A stretch of DNA of 14,995 nucleotides. Origin: Euperipatoides rowelli. Lineage: Eukaryota; Onychophora; Udeonychophora; Euonychophora; Peripatopsidae. The position numbers and the translations under genes were made by a program. Shown piece by piece: positions 1 to 8,050 of this stretch. How positions within the stretch are numbered: the stretch's first letter is position 1; every line of letters starts with the position of its first letter. The DNA is taken from NCBI GenBank assembly GCA_003024985.2, contig PXIH01S0015625.1; one strand, 5' to 3'. A model generated the notes under the pieces. That model was not told where the DNA came from. It did no database searches and worked only from the letters and a program-made list of their open reading frames with translations.

Positions 1-1189
1 ATATACAAGAGTTTGAACTTATAGCCATATTCTAATAAAAATAGACTATAAAATATGAAAAAACTCACACAGTAAAGTTAGGCCCATGAGACATAATATT
101 GGACATCTGTCATCATGAAAGGGTTAGGATCACAAATTGGACAGTTTATGAGTTTAGTATTGCTCATAAATGCACAAAGATTAGGCAGAGGATCCTTAAT
201 ATTTATAGGAGATCCTTGATATTTATAGGAATGTCAGGAGTTTAATGAAATTGGGTGAAAAAATGTCTAGTTTGAAACTGGGATTAGTTATCAGGATATT
301 GTTAATAATGTTCATGATATGGCTATTGGGATGGTTAAGTGGATTAAAGTTATTGTCTTGGCAATTTTTAAGATTTTTCTTTTTTGGATTAAAGTAATGG
401 TAGTTATCAAGCGGTTAGGTCTGTGATAAATTTTTAGGGTCTGTTTTAATTTAAATTGAGTTGATTGGTTGTAGAGTTAATAGGGAATTGATCTAGTTGT
501 TAGGAGTAGATCAGGATTAGAGCAATCCATAGGTCAGTATCAATGAAGATCAGTTAAGTTAGATATCAGCAACTCAATGTCTTCTCAAAGGTATATGGAA
601 TTTGAAAAAATTAGTAAATCCATATCAGCAACCCTTCAATAGACATTGTCAAATAGTGCAATATCTCCAAGTCTTCTTCTTCTACATTTCTAATATGTTT
701 TAACAGTCGATCTTGTAAAATGACATCCACGAACATTTTTCAAAGACTGACAAGATGGACAAAAATAAATTTCTTAATATTTGGGACTTATTGTCTAGCA
801 TAATTAAAAACAAAAGTTGTAGGCTTCAAATAGAATTATAGTGCTGGTTTTACTCTTTTTCTTTGGATCTTCATTTTTAATTATTAAATTTCAGGAAAGA
901 TCTTCTTGTTATTAAAATAATAAAGTCAATGATTTTGTGTTATGAAGATTTTGGAATCTGATTAGTAGTCATAAGAGAGAACAAAATCACTTCTTCTCTA
1001 GTCAAAAGCCAACTTATTTCTTTATAAAAAATTATTCTATATTTCATAAATCAAGGAAACTTGAAATTAACATACATTTTGGAATTGAAATCAGTTCATT
1101 TGCTGATCAGTATCAGATGACTTTTGATTCATCTTGCTGTCCCAATCAATAAAATTCCTATAACTTTAAATTGGTGGACAAGATAAAAA
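1..1189. other. AT-rich stretch with no recognisable gene
   Basis: I see no open frame above chance length, no protein motif and no RNA gene on either strand. It contains a 20-bp tandem duplication (191-230, listed separately) and minor short direct repeats: TGGATTAAAGT near 340 and 385, and ATATCAGCAAC near 563 and 625. Base composition and CpG scarcity match the rest of the window. It is probably intergenic or intronic sequence, or transposon remains too decayed to recognise. Confidence 0.6.
191..230. repeat. 20-bp direct tandem duplication
   Basis: Positions 191-210 and 211-230 are adjacent copies of a 20-base unit beginning GATCCTT and ending TTTATAGGA. They differ at one base (A versus G at unit position 9). 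It looks like a simple recent slippage or duplication event. No function is implied. Confidence 0.9.
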
Positions 1190-1231
1190 TTTAATATTAT
1201 TGGTCACTTATAAGTGACTAATAATATTAAA
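1190..1231. repeat. 42-bp near-perfect palindrome with no spacer
   Basis: The two 21-base arms meet at 1210/1211. All pairs are complementary except 1202 with 1219, which form a G:T pair. The centre is CACTTATAAGTG, flanked by GACTAATAATATTAA-type arms. As RNA it would form a 21-bp stem with almost no loop; as DNA it could extrude a cruciform. The sequence on either side does not continue the symmetry. It could be the remnant of a foldback element or an inverted duplication at a repair junction. There is no adjoining gene, so it is not a terminator in any recognisable sense. Confidence 0.9.
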
Positions 1232-1239
1232 ATCAAATT

Positions 1240-1273
1240 AAAGTAGAGTGCCGAATTTCAGAGCCCCTACTTT
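1240..1273. repeat. Short inverted repeat beside the palindrome
   Basis: AAAGTAG at 1240-1246 and CTACTTT at 1267-1273 are perfect 7-base inverted arms around a 20-base loop. This begins nine bases after the 42-bp palindrome. Such a short stem could easily be chance, but the closeness is noted. Confidence 0.5.
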
Positions 1274-2640
1274 CACATGTACAGGAGGGTAACTTTTTAA
1301 AGTACAAGGGTAATACTAAGCATCAAAATCGGCTAATTTCAGACATAAGTTGCAATTGTTTCCTTTGTTCCAACAATTAAAATCATAGCATGAAGTATTG
1401 GGAAAAACAAACATATTGACCTCAAAATGTTGGAGTTTGAATGAATTTTGGAAAAATGAAACTTAAATCCAATATAGAATTTCTAAATAATTTATAGATT
1501 TACATATAGGACCGAGATGAAATACTGTACATAAAATATAGTAGACTATGTAGACAAAACAGCACCAAAATATGATTTGTAATTAGAGAAGGCTGTTTAC
1601 ATAAATATATATATTTTTTTAAAAAATCTGATCATGAAATAAAGCATCAGTTTGTAGTACTGTATGATGGGTCATAAACAAATGATTTAAAGTATAACAA
1701 TGTATTATTCACTGATTATGTGATATAAGCTCGGATGGAGACAGTTAACTAGCTTTGTATAACCATACTCAGACACAAAGTAATCCGGAAACTGGAGTAA
1801 CAGTGGGACTATTTTTTGAAAATCGAAAATTATAAAATTTATATGAAAATTTACTAAAATGCTATTAATTAGAAAGACATGTCATATTCTACTCTGAAGA
1901 ATAAAATGTTGTCAATGATATAATAATATAAAACAGATGTTTGTATCTGATCTGTTATTAGCTTTTAATAAAAGTTTGCTTAAGTTGGATTCAGAAAAAA
2001 TTTAATTGGCTGGAGGTATTTATCTCTTAAAAAAATAAAGTGACATTTATTCCCATGTTTATATTTTGAAAATATTTGTTATTTTGAATAAGCAACAATG
2101 CATAAGGAATTCTTTAACACTTTCAGAACAAATGTAATAAATTCATTATAATAAGTTACTGACTAATTTTAGAAATATTTATCTAAATGTAAGCATAAGG
2201 AAATGCTAGTGCTATTGATTATATTGATTTAATGAAACTGTGATTAGTGAATTGACTTTAATTTTGATTGGTCTAAATATCATAAGGACTAATTTCCTGG
2301 TTTTATTACTCTGCAATTTAATTAAAAATTTAAAATTATCGGTTAGGATACTTCAAACATTGACCATGTGATTGATTTTATCCTATCATCAGCAACAAAA
2401 TTATGAAATTATGTAATTGAGCTACTTTCTAAAGTCATGTCCAGTTTGTTGTACCTAAAAGAAAACTCCCGAACATAGACCTGAAGCGGTCAACATATTA
2501 TTATTTTTTTTTTCAATTTATTTACCTATCTTACTTAATTTAAGAAATTTGGTCTTTAAAAATTTTATTAAAAACAGAAGATGCCTCAGTTTTCCAAGCT
2601 GAAATATAAGAAATAACCAAATCAATATTATGGTTCATCA
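1274..2640. other. AT-rich stretch with no recognisable gene
   Basis: I read both strands and found no conserved protein motif, tRNA-like box or bounded mobile element. There are several short homopolymer runs, for example T-runs near 1613 and 2503. Stops are frequent in all frames. It is best described as unannotated intergenic or intronic sequence. Confidence 0.6.
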
Positions 2641-2693
2641 GGCTACACCAACTTAAGAAGTCATTTCAGCCAGGTCAGAGAGGTACAAGCCTA

Positions 2694-2849
2694 ATAGTTT
2701 CTGTCCAACTGCCTAAGGACAGGAATGGGAGGCAATAAATTATTATTAACATCTAGAATACCAAAGGAATATTCTTCTAATGACTCCAAGTTCTTACTAA
2801 TACTGTAACTATTAATAAAGTTAGAAAGATTTTTATCACAACTTCTGCA
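2694..2849 (-). other. Open frame of 52 codons, unrecognised, no start codon
   Basis: On the minus strand a stop-free run extends from just after TGA (2850-2852) to TAG (2691-2693). It reads like protein, including the stretch LLPPIPVLRQLDRNY near its end. It has no ATG near its beginning and lies about 90 bases downstream of the minus-strand frame at 2939-3100. A good-looking splice acceptor in another frame (TTCCTGTCCTTAG, minus strand, about 2710-2722) is followed by a 19-codon frame ending in TAA near 2655. Together these could be pieces of one decayed coding region or a terminal exon. An open run of this length is also expected by chance in 15 kb of AT-rich DNA. I do not recognise the family. 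Confidence 0.2.
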
Positions 2850-2938
2850 TCACTCCATTCAATTTTAAACCTGNAAATTCCTTTTAAATAAACACATTAT
2901 GAAAAAAATTATAGTTTACACTTGGCATTTGTCCCTAT

Positions 2939-3100
2939 TTATATAAATTTTGTAACCAGGTGTATTCTTCCCCTGTCCAAGTATTCATCTATTTCCCATC
3001 GAGCAGCATCATTCTCAACTTTGAACATTAATAGACTTTCTGCCTTTCCCTTTTTAACCATAAAGCTCTTCCAGTGGCAAAACCAGTCAAGAATATTCAT
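2939..3100 (-). CDS. Hypothetical 53-residue frame, possible exon or transposon fragment
   Basis: The minus strand reads from ATG (3098-3100) to TAA (2939-2941), with seven more open codons upstream to a TAA at 3119-3121. The product begins MNILDWFCHWKSF and later contains the stretch ARWEIDEYLDRGRIHLVTKF. The mix of W, C, H, D and R codons is unlike the I/K/F/N/Y-rich translations typical of AT-rich noise, so it reads like real protein. I do not recognise it and can see no known catalytic motif, signal peptide or membrane segment. No convincing splice acceptor joins it upstream in frame. It may be a surviving exon, a retro-copied fragment or a piece of an old transposase; chance remains possible. 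A longer plus-strand frame over the same bases looks like low-complexity noise. Confidence 0.25.
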   Translation of the reverse strand: MNILDWFCHWKSFMVKKGKAESLLMFKVENDAARWEIDEYLDRGRIHLVTKFI

Positions 3101-3121
3101 CTTTTTATTTGTAAGGTTTTA

Positions 3122-4212
3122 TCTTTTTTTTTTTTATTATTTCTAAAATTCAAAAAGCAGAGTTAATTTTAACATATTTTTATCTTATTTTTATGTTAGC
3201 CAAAGATAAATTTATTTAGTTAGGAAATTATAGTAAATATTTTAAAATGAATCTTAATCTTAATTTTTTTTTTTAAGAAAAATATTAAAGTTTTATTTAA
3301 AACTGGCATTAAATTAAAAATTTATTTTAAAAGAATTGGGAAATCCCATTTAAACTCAGTGTTAAATATTTTATAAGTGTGAGCTGAACTATTCTTGTAT
3401 TTAATTTTTTTATTGTCAAAAAGATTTCAATTCTGTAAGTGAATTTTTGTTTAGAAAATAAAAAAGAAATAATTTAATAATTTAATAAATGTCTTAAATA
3501 TGTTTAGTACTTAAGCATAATATTCATTGCTGGAGTCAATTTTATTTATTGTCATTTATTTTTCTTTGAATCATAAACAAAACTTTTTATATTGTATTTG
3601 CTAATTTTTATCTTTTGACATCACCTTACCTAGTTAGTCTTAAGCATAAGGTGGGCTAAAATAGTCCATTTCTGTGAATGAGCCTCTAAATACATTGTGT
3701 TTGGCCAATAAATTATAAGTGCAGTTGTTGTATCACCCATACAGACAAATCATATCCATTTATACAACTGGTTTTTATTTCAGCTATCATGATAACATTT
3801 ATTTATAACTCATATCATTCCAGGTGTTCATTAGTAAGTTTATTTTTTAATCAGCGTAGAGAGTATTATTTTTATTATTTAGTTAACCTAGATTGTTAGC
3901 TTTTTATTCCAAGTATTTCACTATTATATCAAGATCGCAGGATTCATGATGTCACTCTCGGCACTGTTTATCTTTGTTAGTAGTGACCTCTACTTTGCAG
4001 TGACTTTGTGATTGCTTAAATTGAAAGCTTGGAATATTTAGGACCAAACTTCATTTCTTACATTTACATCTTTATTAAGATAATGATAGAATTACATTTG
4101 CTTGATCAAGTTTTTATGGCTATTATTTATTGACATTAATAAGTCAGGTATATATAGTAAATTCCAATTCATTAAAATTGTAAAAGAATCTACCAGCCAA
4201 ACAAATTACCAT
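3122..4212. other. AT-rich stretch with no recognisable gene
   Basis: This segment has several poly-T and poly-A runs (for example 3125-3136 and 3265-3274). I found no supportable coding region or RNA gene on either strand. The part from about 3940 to 4020 is slightly richer in G+C but has no motif I can name. Confidence 0.55.
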
Positions 4213-4232
4213 GATTAGTCACATGACTAATC
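4213..4232. repeat. 20-bp inverted repeat of TTAGTCA/TGACTAA
   Basis: GATTAGTCA (4213-4221) and TGACTAATC (4224-4232) are perfect 9-base inverted arms around the two bases CA. Each arm contains a TGACTAA-type half that resembles bZIP (AP-1/GCN4-like) sites, so it could be a binding site in an animal genome. It could equally be chance. The sequence alone gives no nearby promoter to assign it to. Confidence 0.6.
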
Positions 4233-4425
4233 CTTGTTTTTGATTGCTAAATTTGTTAATCCTTTAGGCACAAAGCCCATGTTGATAAGGTCATAGTAGT
4301 ATGCCATTTTTGTGACATCACTTTGTTGCTAAAGTGTTAATACATCATCCAAAACCACTCCTTATCTTTCCATCTTAATTACAACATTGTTATCTTTGGA
4401 TAGAATAATTCATATGTTGGTGTCC
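4219..4425. repeat. Possible diverged dispersed repeat, copy A
   Basis: This stretch resembles 8368-8490 in the same orientation. Both contain GACTAAT followed by a TTGTTT-rich segment, then GACATCA, then an ACTCCTTAT/ACTTCTTAT block, then ATTACAACATT followed by a TTTGGA/TTTTGGA segment. By eye identity is about 70% over the best ~70 bases, with a larger gap in the middle. No terminal inverted repeats or target duplications are visible. It may be two old copies of one unnamed repeat family. Chance similarity between AT-rich sequences cannot be excluded. Confidence 0.3.
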
Positions 4426-5187
4426 CTGTATTGATTCAGATTCTAATGGTTTTGATTTGCTTGTATTGAAGCTCAATAACACATGATTAAACAATGATTA
4501 TTCTAGTGAGTGCCTTCTAGTATGCACTCTCATGCTTTGGGGTTATGCTAGATGGACCTTCAAGTAATAATATGACTTATGCCAGCTGTCTGGCTTACAT
4601 TAGCCTATTTGTATTATAGATTAAGAAGCATATAAATTGGTCACTGCTAATTAATTTTTGTTTATTTTTGTAATTTAGTCATAATTATTCCAGTTGTTTT
4701 CTTCTTCTTAAGCTAAGAGTAGTCCTTTTTATTAGTTGTGCGATCTATGGCAAGAAATAATTCATTGGAATATTATCTTTGTTAAGTTTTTTTTAATATA
4801 ATGCTGATTTCTGAATATAGAAGAGTAGAGGTGATTACCCGTGTCATAGATTTTATTCATGAAAGCAAGAAAGAGGTATAAAGATGAATAATAGGCTATA
4901 ATTAAAATAAATATTAAACAAGTGGAAAATTTAATTCCTAACATTGGTATCTCTAATTAAGATAAATTTACAGTAAGTATGATGAAGTGCATGCCCTTTT
5001 TATTATTTGAAAAGCTGAACATTGTGGTATTCACAGAGATGTGGATTGGAAAAACATGATATATTGGCCTTTAATATTAATGACAATGATTGTTTGCATA
5101 AAATAATGAAGCATGTGGATAAGGATAGAGGAGGTGGTTAATTATCCAGTAAATGATGAAATGGAAACTATCACAGCAATAATCTAA
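4426..5187. other. AT-rich stretch with no recognisable gene
   Basis: I see no coding motif or bounded element. A minus-strand frame at 4762-4944 is dominated by I, L, F, Y and K and looks like noise. The part after about 4980 could be an eroded upstream portion of the piggyBac element, but I find no transposase catalytic motif in any frame, so I do not annotate it as such. Confidence 0.5.
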
Positions 5188-5760
5188 TTATTTACCCATG
5201 GAGTACCTATTGTATACTTTATATGGTATAACTTATATTGGGTTGGCACTCCAGGCATGCCCCTCACCATATCTTCCTGCTAGAGCTTTTCATGATGCTA
5301 TGGTCAATTTATGAGTATCTATGATTGAAGCTATATATGTTTACTGCAGTGTTGGGGTGCTCCAGTGTCCCACTGTAGTGTTTGTGTATGTGTATGAATT
5401 TTTACAATTTTGGGGTTAGTAAAGTATTTTAACATACAAAAGTCATTTATTGCTTCAATATAGTTTTACATTGCAGGAACTATTTAGAAGAACTCATTTT
5501 CAGGGAGATGTGGCTTATGGGCAAGGAGTAAAGATCAAAAGTCTAAGACAATGTGCAATACATGCAAAAAGTTCATCTGTGCCAAACATCAGGTGAAAGT
5601 ATTCCCTAAGTTTGCCAATTGACTAAAGACATATTTCATTCTGTTACTCTGAAGACTAATAATAATAAGTGTATTGGTAGGAATGATTAATAAATATTTC
5701 TGTTTCATCCATAAAATTGATTTTTTTTTTATTTGGAGTGTTCAGTACCCCATGGTAGGG
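5188..5760 (+). mobile_element. piggyBac-type transposon remnant
   Basis: The right end is supported by three observations: a transposase C-terminal cysteine-rich fragment (5488-5622), an end sequence finishing GGG at 5758-5760, and TTAA immediately after (5761-5764). This is the arrangement known for piggyBac ends, which carry a terminal CCC/GGG and insert at TTAA. Inside, 5352-5378 resembles the right end in direct orientation (GGGGTGCTCCAGTG-type versus GGAGTGTTCAGTA-type), and 5245-5262 carries a related GGCACTCCAGG motif. Subterminal repeats are known in this superfamily. A weak left end is suggested at about 5190-5207, where TACCCATGGAGTAC is nearly the reverse complement of the right terminal GTACCCCATGGTA. 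If that is right, the element is only about 570 bp, an internally deleted derivative. The left boundary is uncertain and its TTAA is not preserved. Confidence 0.5.
5488..5622 (+). pseudogene. piggyBac transposase C-terminal cysteine-rich fragment
   Basis: An open run of 44 codons begins after TAG (5485-5487) and ends at TGA (5620-5622). It contains GRCGLWARSKDQKSKT followed by MCNTCKKFICAKHQ. The pattern CxxC-x4-CxxH (Cys codons at 5554, 5563 and 5578; His at 5587), preceded by an RC-type motif and a basic linker, matches the zinc-binding domain that ends piggyBac transposases. In that family this domain binds the transposon ends. The Trp codon TGG at 5518 sits where the second Cys of the first pair is expected, and one G-to-C change explains it. 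The last cysteine pair after the His is also missing. The rest of the transposase, including its catalytic aspartates, is not visible upstream, so this is a dead fragment. The stop lies about 140 bases before the proposed right end, a normal spacing. Confidence 0.7.
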
Positions 5761-5764
5761 TTAA
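5734..5764 (+). repeat. Probable right inverted-repeat end plus TTAA target
   Basis: Positions 5734-5760 run from TTGGAGTGTTCAGT through CCCCATGG to a terminal GGG, followed directly by TTAA at 5761-5764. An end of GGG next to TTAA, just downstream of a piggyBac-type coding fragment, fits the known insertion chemistry of the superfamily. Recognisable LINE sequence starts shortly after this point. Confidence 0.55.
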
Positions 5765-5785
5765 TGTAAGTTACAATAACGGTAG

Positions 5786-6051
5786 GAATTATGGGTTCAT
5801 CATATAAAAATTGATGGTATTTATAGTTGTGGTAGATTTAAACAACTTGTTAAAGAGGCTACAAGAAAAGGTATCATTTTAGGTAAATGTTATTATTACA
5901 GCTTGATTCAATTTACTGTGGAGATTAAACACCAATATCAACTTTGGATGATGGGTCATAATGTTATCACTTTACCCTGCAAAGGAAATCCAATTAAAAT
6001 CAATGTTGTTAAAAATATTACAATTAGAATTAGAAGATATGCAATTACATA
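5786..6051 (+). pseudogene. LINE endonuclease C-terminal remnant
   Basis: One open frame from after TAG (5783-5785) to TAG (6052-6054) includes GRFKQLVKEATRKG at 5831-5873. This resembles the QLV..pTR segment found late in the apurinic-type endonuclease of LINEs. From about 5902 the sense appears to move to another frame, LDSIYCGD then TPISTLDDGS, resembling the following ID.IY and SDH region of the same domain. The change of frame marks an indel of unknown position between 5873 and 5902. The catalytic GDFN motif expected upstream is absent; it would lie before 5761, where the piggyBac-type end begins. The assignment rests on order and motif likeness, so it is less certain than the reverse transcriptase. 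Confidence 0.5.
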
Positions 6052-6808
6052 GCCTTGGGAAATATTGTATCATATTATGTTTGGAATGATATATACAGAT
6101 TTGAAGATTTATATTATTCAATTTTGTATTTTAATGGAGTATAATAGAAGCAGATGAGCATTGTTTTCCATATGTGAAAAAAATGTGTTAAAGAATATTA
6201 AAGCTGGTTTAATAAACAAATAAAGGTTTTATAGTGCAAAATAATTATAAATAGAAAATCAATAATTTAGAAGAAGTGTGAGAATTAATATAAAAATAAT
6301 GATAAAAACATCAATATAATTTATTATGGATCTTCAGACTTTCATCATGTAATTAAAAATTCTGCAGGAATTTCAAAAGAAAAAACTGGTAGTATTTGCT
6401 TTCTAGACAAAACCCAAGAGCAATCTGCTATTTAAATTTATAATTACTTTCAAAGTCTTGCCAATTTCTCCTAACTATTGACTCTGGTATATATTTGGCA
6501 ATGCATAATAACTATAGAATTCCAGAAGTATACATTTTGTGGGTTCTTAATCAATTAAAAATAATTCCAGACATATTACTTGTCCTAATTTTATCTTAAA
6601 AGAATATGTGGTGGAGTTAAGTGAACCAATTACATATTTTATAAATCAATCATAGAGCATATGTTTAGGAGAATGGGAAAAATGATTTCTTATTACATTT
6701 CCAAAGGTTAAAAAGTGCATCTAATGCTGAGACCCAATTCTATTAGGCTACATCTTCTGTATAAAAAGATGGAAGAGGCATATCTACAAGATGATAATTT
6801 CTTCAGTA
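6052..6808 (+). pseudogene. Decayed linker between LINE endonuclease and reverse transcriptase
   Basis: All three frames are broken by frequent stops here, and I can read no confident motif. It is assigned to the LINE only because recognisable ORF2 parts flank it in order. The length, about 750 bases, fits the linker plus the first reverse transcriptase blocks of a typical ORF2. Confidence 0.45.
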
Positions 6809-7300
6809 TTAAATAACATAGATTTAAGTCAATTTGATGGTTTACCTGGAAGATTGTCCAGTCAGTATCTAACTAAATATATTAATTTAGTTTTAAAAGA
6901 ATCAGAAGTTTTAGATAAGAAAATGATAACCATTATTATAAACTTTGTAAAAGCATAGGATCAAGTGGGCCATAATATTTTTTTTATAAAGCCCTTGATA
7001 AATTTAATATACTGGGATAATCATAAAATGAATTTTATCTTTTTTATCTAACATCTCAAATAATTAAAATGCCAGGAAAAAATAGAGAATTGGAATTTAG
7101 ATTTAGCAATGGTATATTGCAAGGATCGGTATTAGGTGGTCAATTTTTTTATTATTACTACTGATGCCATAGCTAAACCCATTAAATATAAATTTAAATT
7201 TATAGATGATATTATTCCTATCTCAAAATTTGGCAAATGTCATATCTCAAGATTCAAGTCAATCAATAAGTCACCAATAAGGTACATAATTTTTCTAAAA
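6809..7300 (+). pseudogene. LINE reverse transcriptase core, with stops and frameshifts
   Basis: Three consecutive frames carry the polymerase motifs. At 6809-6976 the frame reads SQFDGLPGR, then INFVKA-stop-DQVGHN. This equals the conserved DFsKAFDqVdH block with the aspartate changed to N and the Phe codon replaced by TAG at 6956-6958. At 6988-7166 a second frame reads KALDKFNILG, then YLTSQIIK, then NGILQGSVLGGQ (7108-7143), the conserved QGSvLGp block. At 7154-7303 a third frame reads TTDAIAK, then FIDD (7199-7210), matching the catalytic YADD/FADD box. With the first metal-binding aspartate lost and at least two frameshifts, no active enzyme can be made. Confidence 0.8.
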
Positions 7301-7881
7301 CATTGTTAATAGTAAATGTTAATGTTCAGGGTAAACAATTAAATATTACTAATACTTGTAAGATTTTGGGAGTTATAGCCTAAAGTAATTGCAATTGGGA
7401 TGCACTTATTGAATTTGTTATAAATAAAGGATATAAAAAGTTTTTCATCTTGTATAGAGTGAAAGGATTAAATAATGACACAAATATAATGAAATTGGTT
7501 TATACAACTTATTTAAACCTTGTTTATAATACTGTTCAGAAGTCTGGCCATATTTAATCAATATTAAACAAAGTGAGGATTTGAAATTGGTACAAAAAAA
7601 AAGTGGTCAAGGTGATCTTGGGTTTTAAGAACTTTAATTATCAAAGATCCCTTGAACTGTTAAATGTGCCTACACTTAAAGAGAAAGGAGAACTTTTGNA
7701 AATGAAATGTGTGGGTCACTTTAATAATAAGTTTCAGTATCTATTGCCAAATAAATGCAATAAGATCACTGGATATAATACTAGGTCTTCTAATAAGTAT
7801 TTCAAACGTTTTACTGGAACCAAAAGATACAGTCATTCAGTTGTCTTTTCAAAGAATGCTAAAATTAATAACTCTTTATAA
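7301..7881 (+). pseudogene. LINE ORF2 C-terminal region
   Basis: One frame runs through this segment with only three internal stops (7381-7383, near 7555 and near 7582). It reads KILGVIA, WDALIEFV, then LVYNTVQKSGHI. A continuous piece at 7603-7881 follows, with KVVKVILGF, YQRSLELLNVPTLKEKGELL, NTRSSNKYFKR and TKRYSHSVVF. These match the segment after the reverse transcriptase in CR1-group LINEs: a LGV..d..l.W block, an a.pvW-like block, a k..ViLG block, and a T.RY.hS end. An ambiguous base at 7699 falls inside. The TAA at 7879-7881 plausibly is the original stop, since the sequence after it becomes AT-rich and non-coding. A shorter frame overlapping at 7709-7933 is a shadow. Confidence 0.75.
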
Positions 7882-8050
7882 CTTTTTTACTAAATGTAAT
7901 TTTGACTTCTTGCCTTTATGGTTTATCTATTAGATATACCTATATTTTATTATTATATACTATTTATATTATTTTCTATTGTCAGCTATTTTTATTTTTG
8001 GTGTATTTAACTAATCAGTAAATCACATCTTGTAATTAAAATTGACATCC
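7882..8050 (+). other. Probable 3' untranslated tail of the LINE
   Basis: The sequence after the ORF2 stop is very AT-rich, with no open frame and no pure poly(A). The end of the element cannot be fixed from a single copy; ACATCCTGTAAGGG near 8047 is the last part that is not simple AT sequence. CR1-group elements typically end in short tandem repeats instead of poly(A). A TAATAATCAAATAATAGATAA-like stretch near 8111-8134 could be such a tail, if the element extends that far. Confidence 0.35.

Larger units (their letters stand above)
5765..8050 (+). mobile_element. LINE (non-LTR retrotransposon) fossil, CR1/Crack/Daphne-like
   Basis: Scattered across three frames are the parts of a LINE ORF2 in the correct order. 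They are the end of the endonuclease (about 5786-5990), reverse transcriptase motifs (about 6809-7300) and a C-terminal region ending near 7881. The C-terminal signature (a VILG block, a tL..k.E-type block, LLP, TRSSN, then T.RYSHSVV) resembles the ends of CR1-group ORF2 proteins, including Crack and Daphne. Many stops and frameshifts show it is long dead. No ORF1 or upstream half of the endonuclease is visible, so it is truncated at the 5' side. The 3' boundary is uncertain; I place it near 8050, after an AT-rich 3' untranslated stretch. Confidence 0.75.

Noticed and set aside
191-230. CRISPR-like or satellite array
   Set aside because: There are only two adjacent copies, with no spacers and no further units.
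2922-3146. Plus-strand 74-codon frame
   Set aside because: It is rich in F, L, I and S, ends in a poly-T-derived phenylalanine and leucine run, and overlaps a more protein-like minus-strand frame.
4762-4944. Minus-strand 60-codon frame
   Set aside because: The translation is mostly I, L, F, Y, K and N, as expected from AT-rich noise, with no motif.
5344-5378. Hairpin around ACTGCAGTG/CACTGTAGT as an RNA element
   Set aside because: The stem is short and imperfect, and the similarity to the piggyBac right end explains this sequence better.
7709-7933. Plus-strand 74-codon frame
   Set aside because: It overlaps the LINE C-terminal frame in another phase and has no LINE signature itself.
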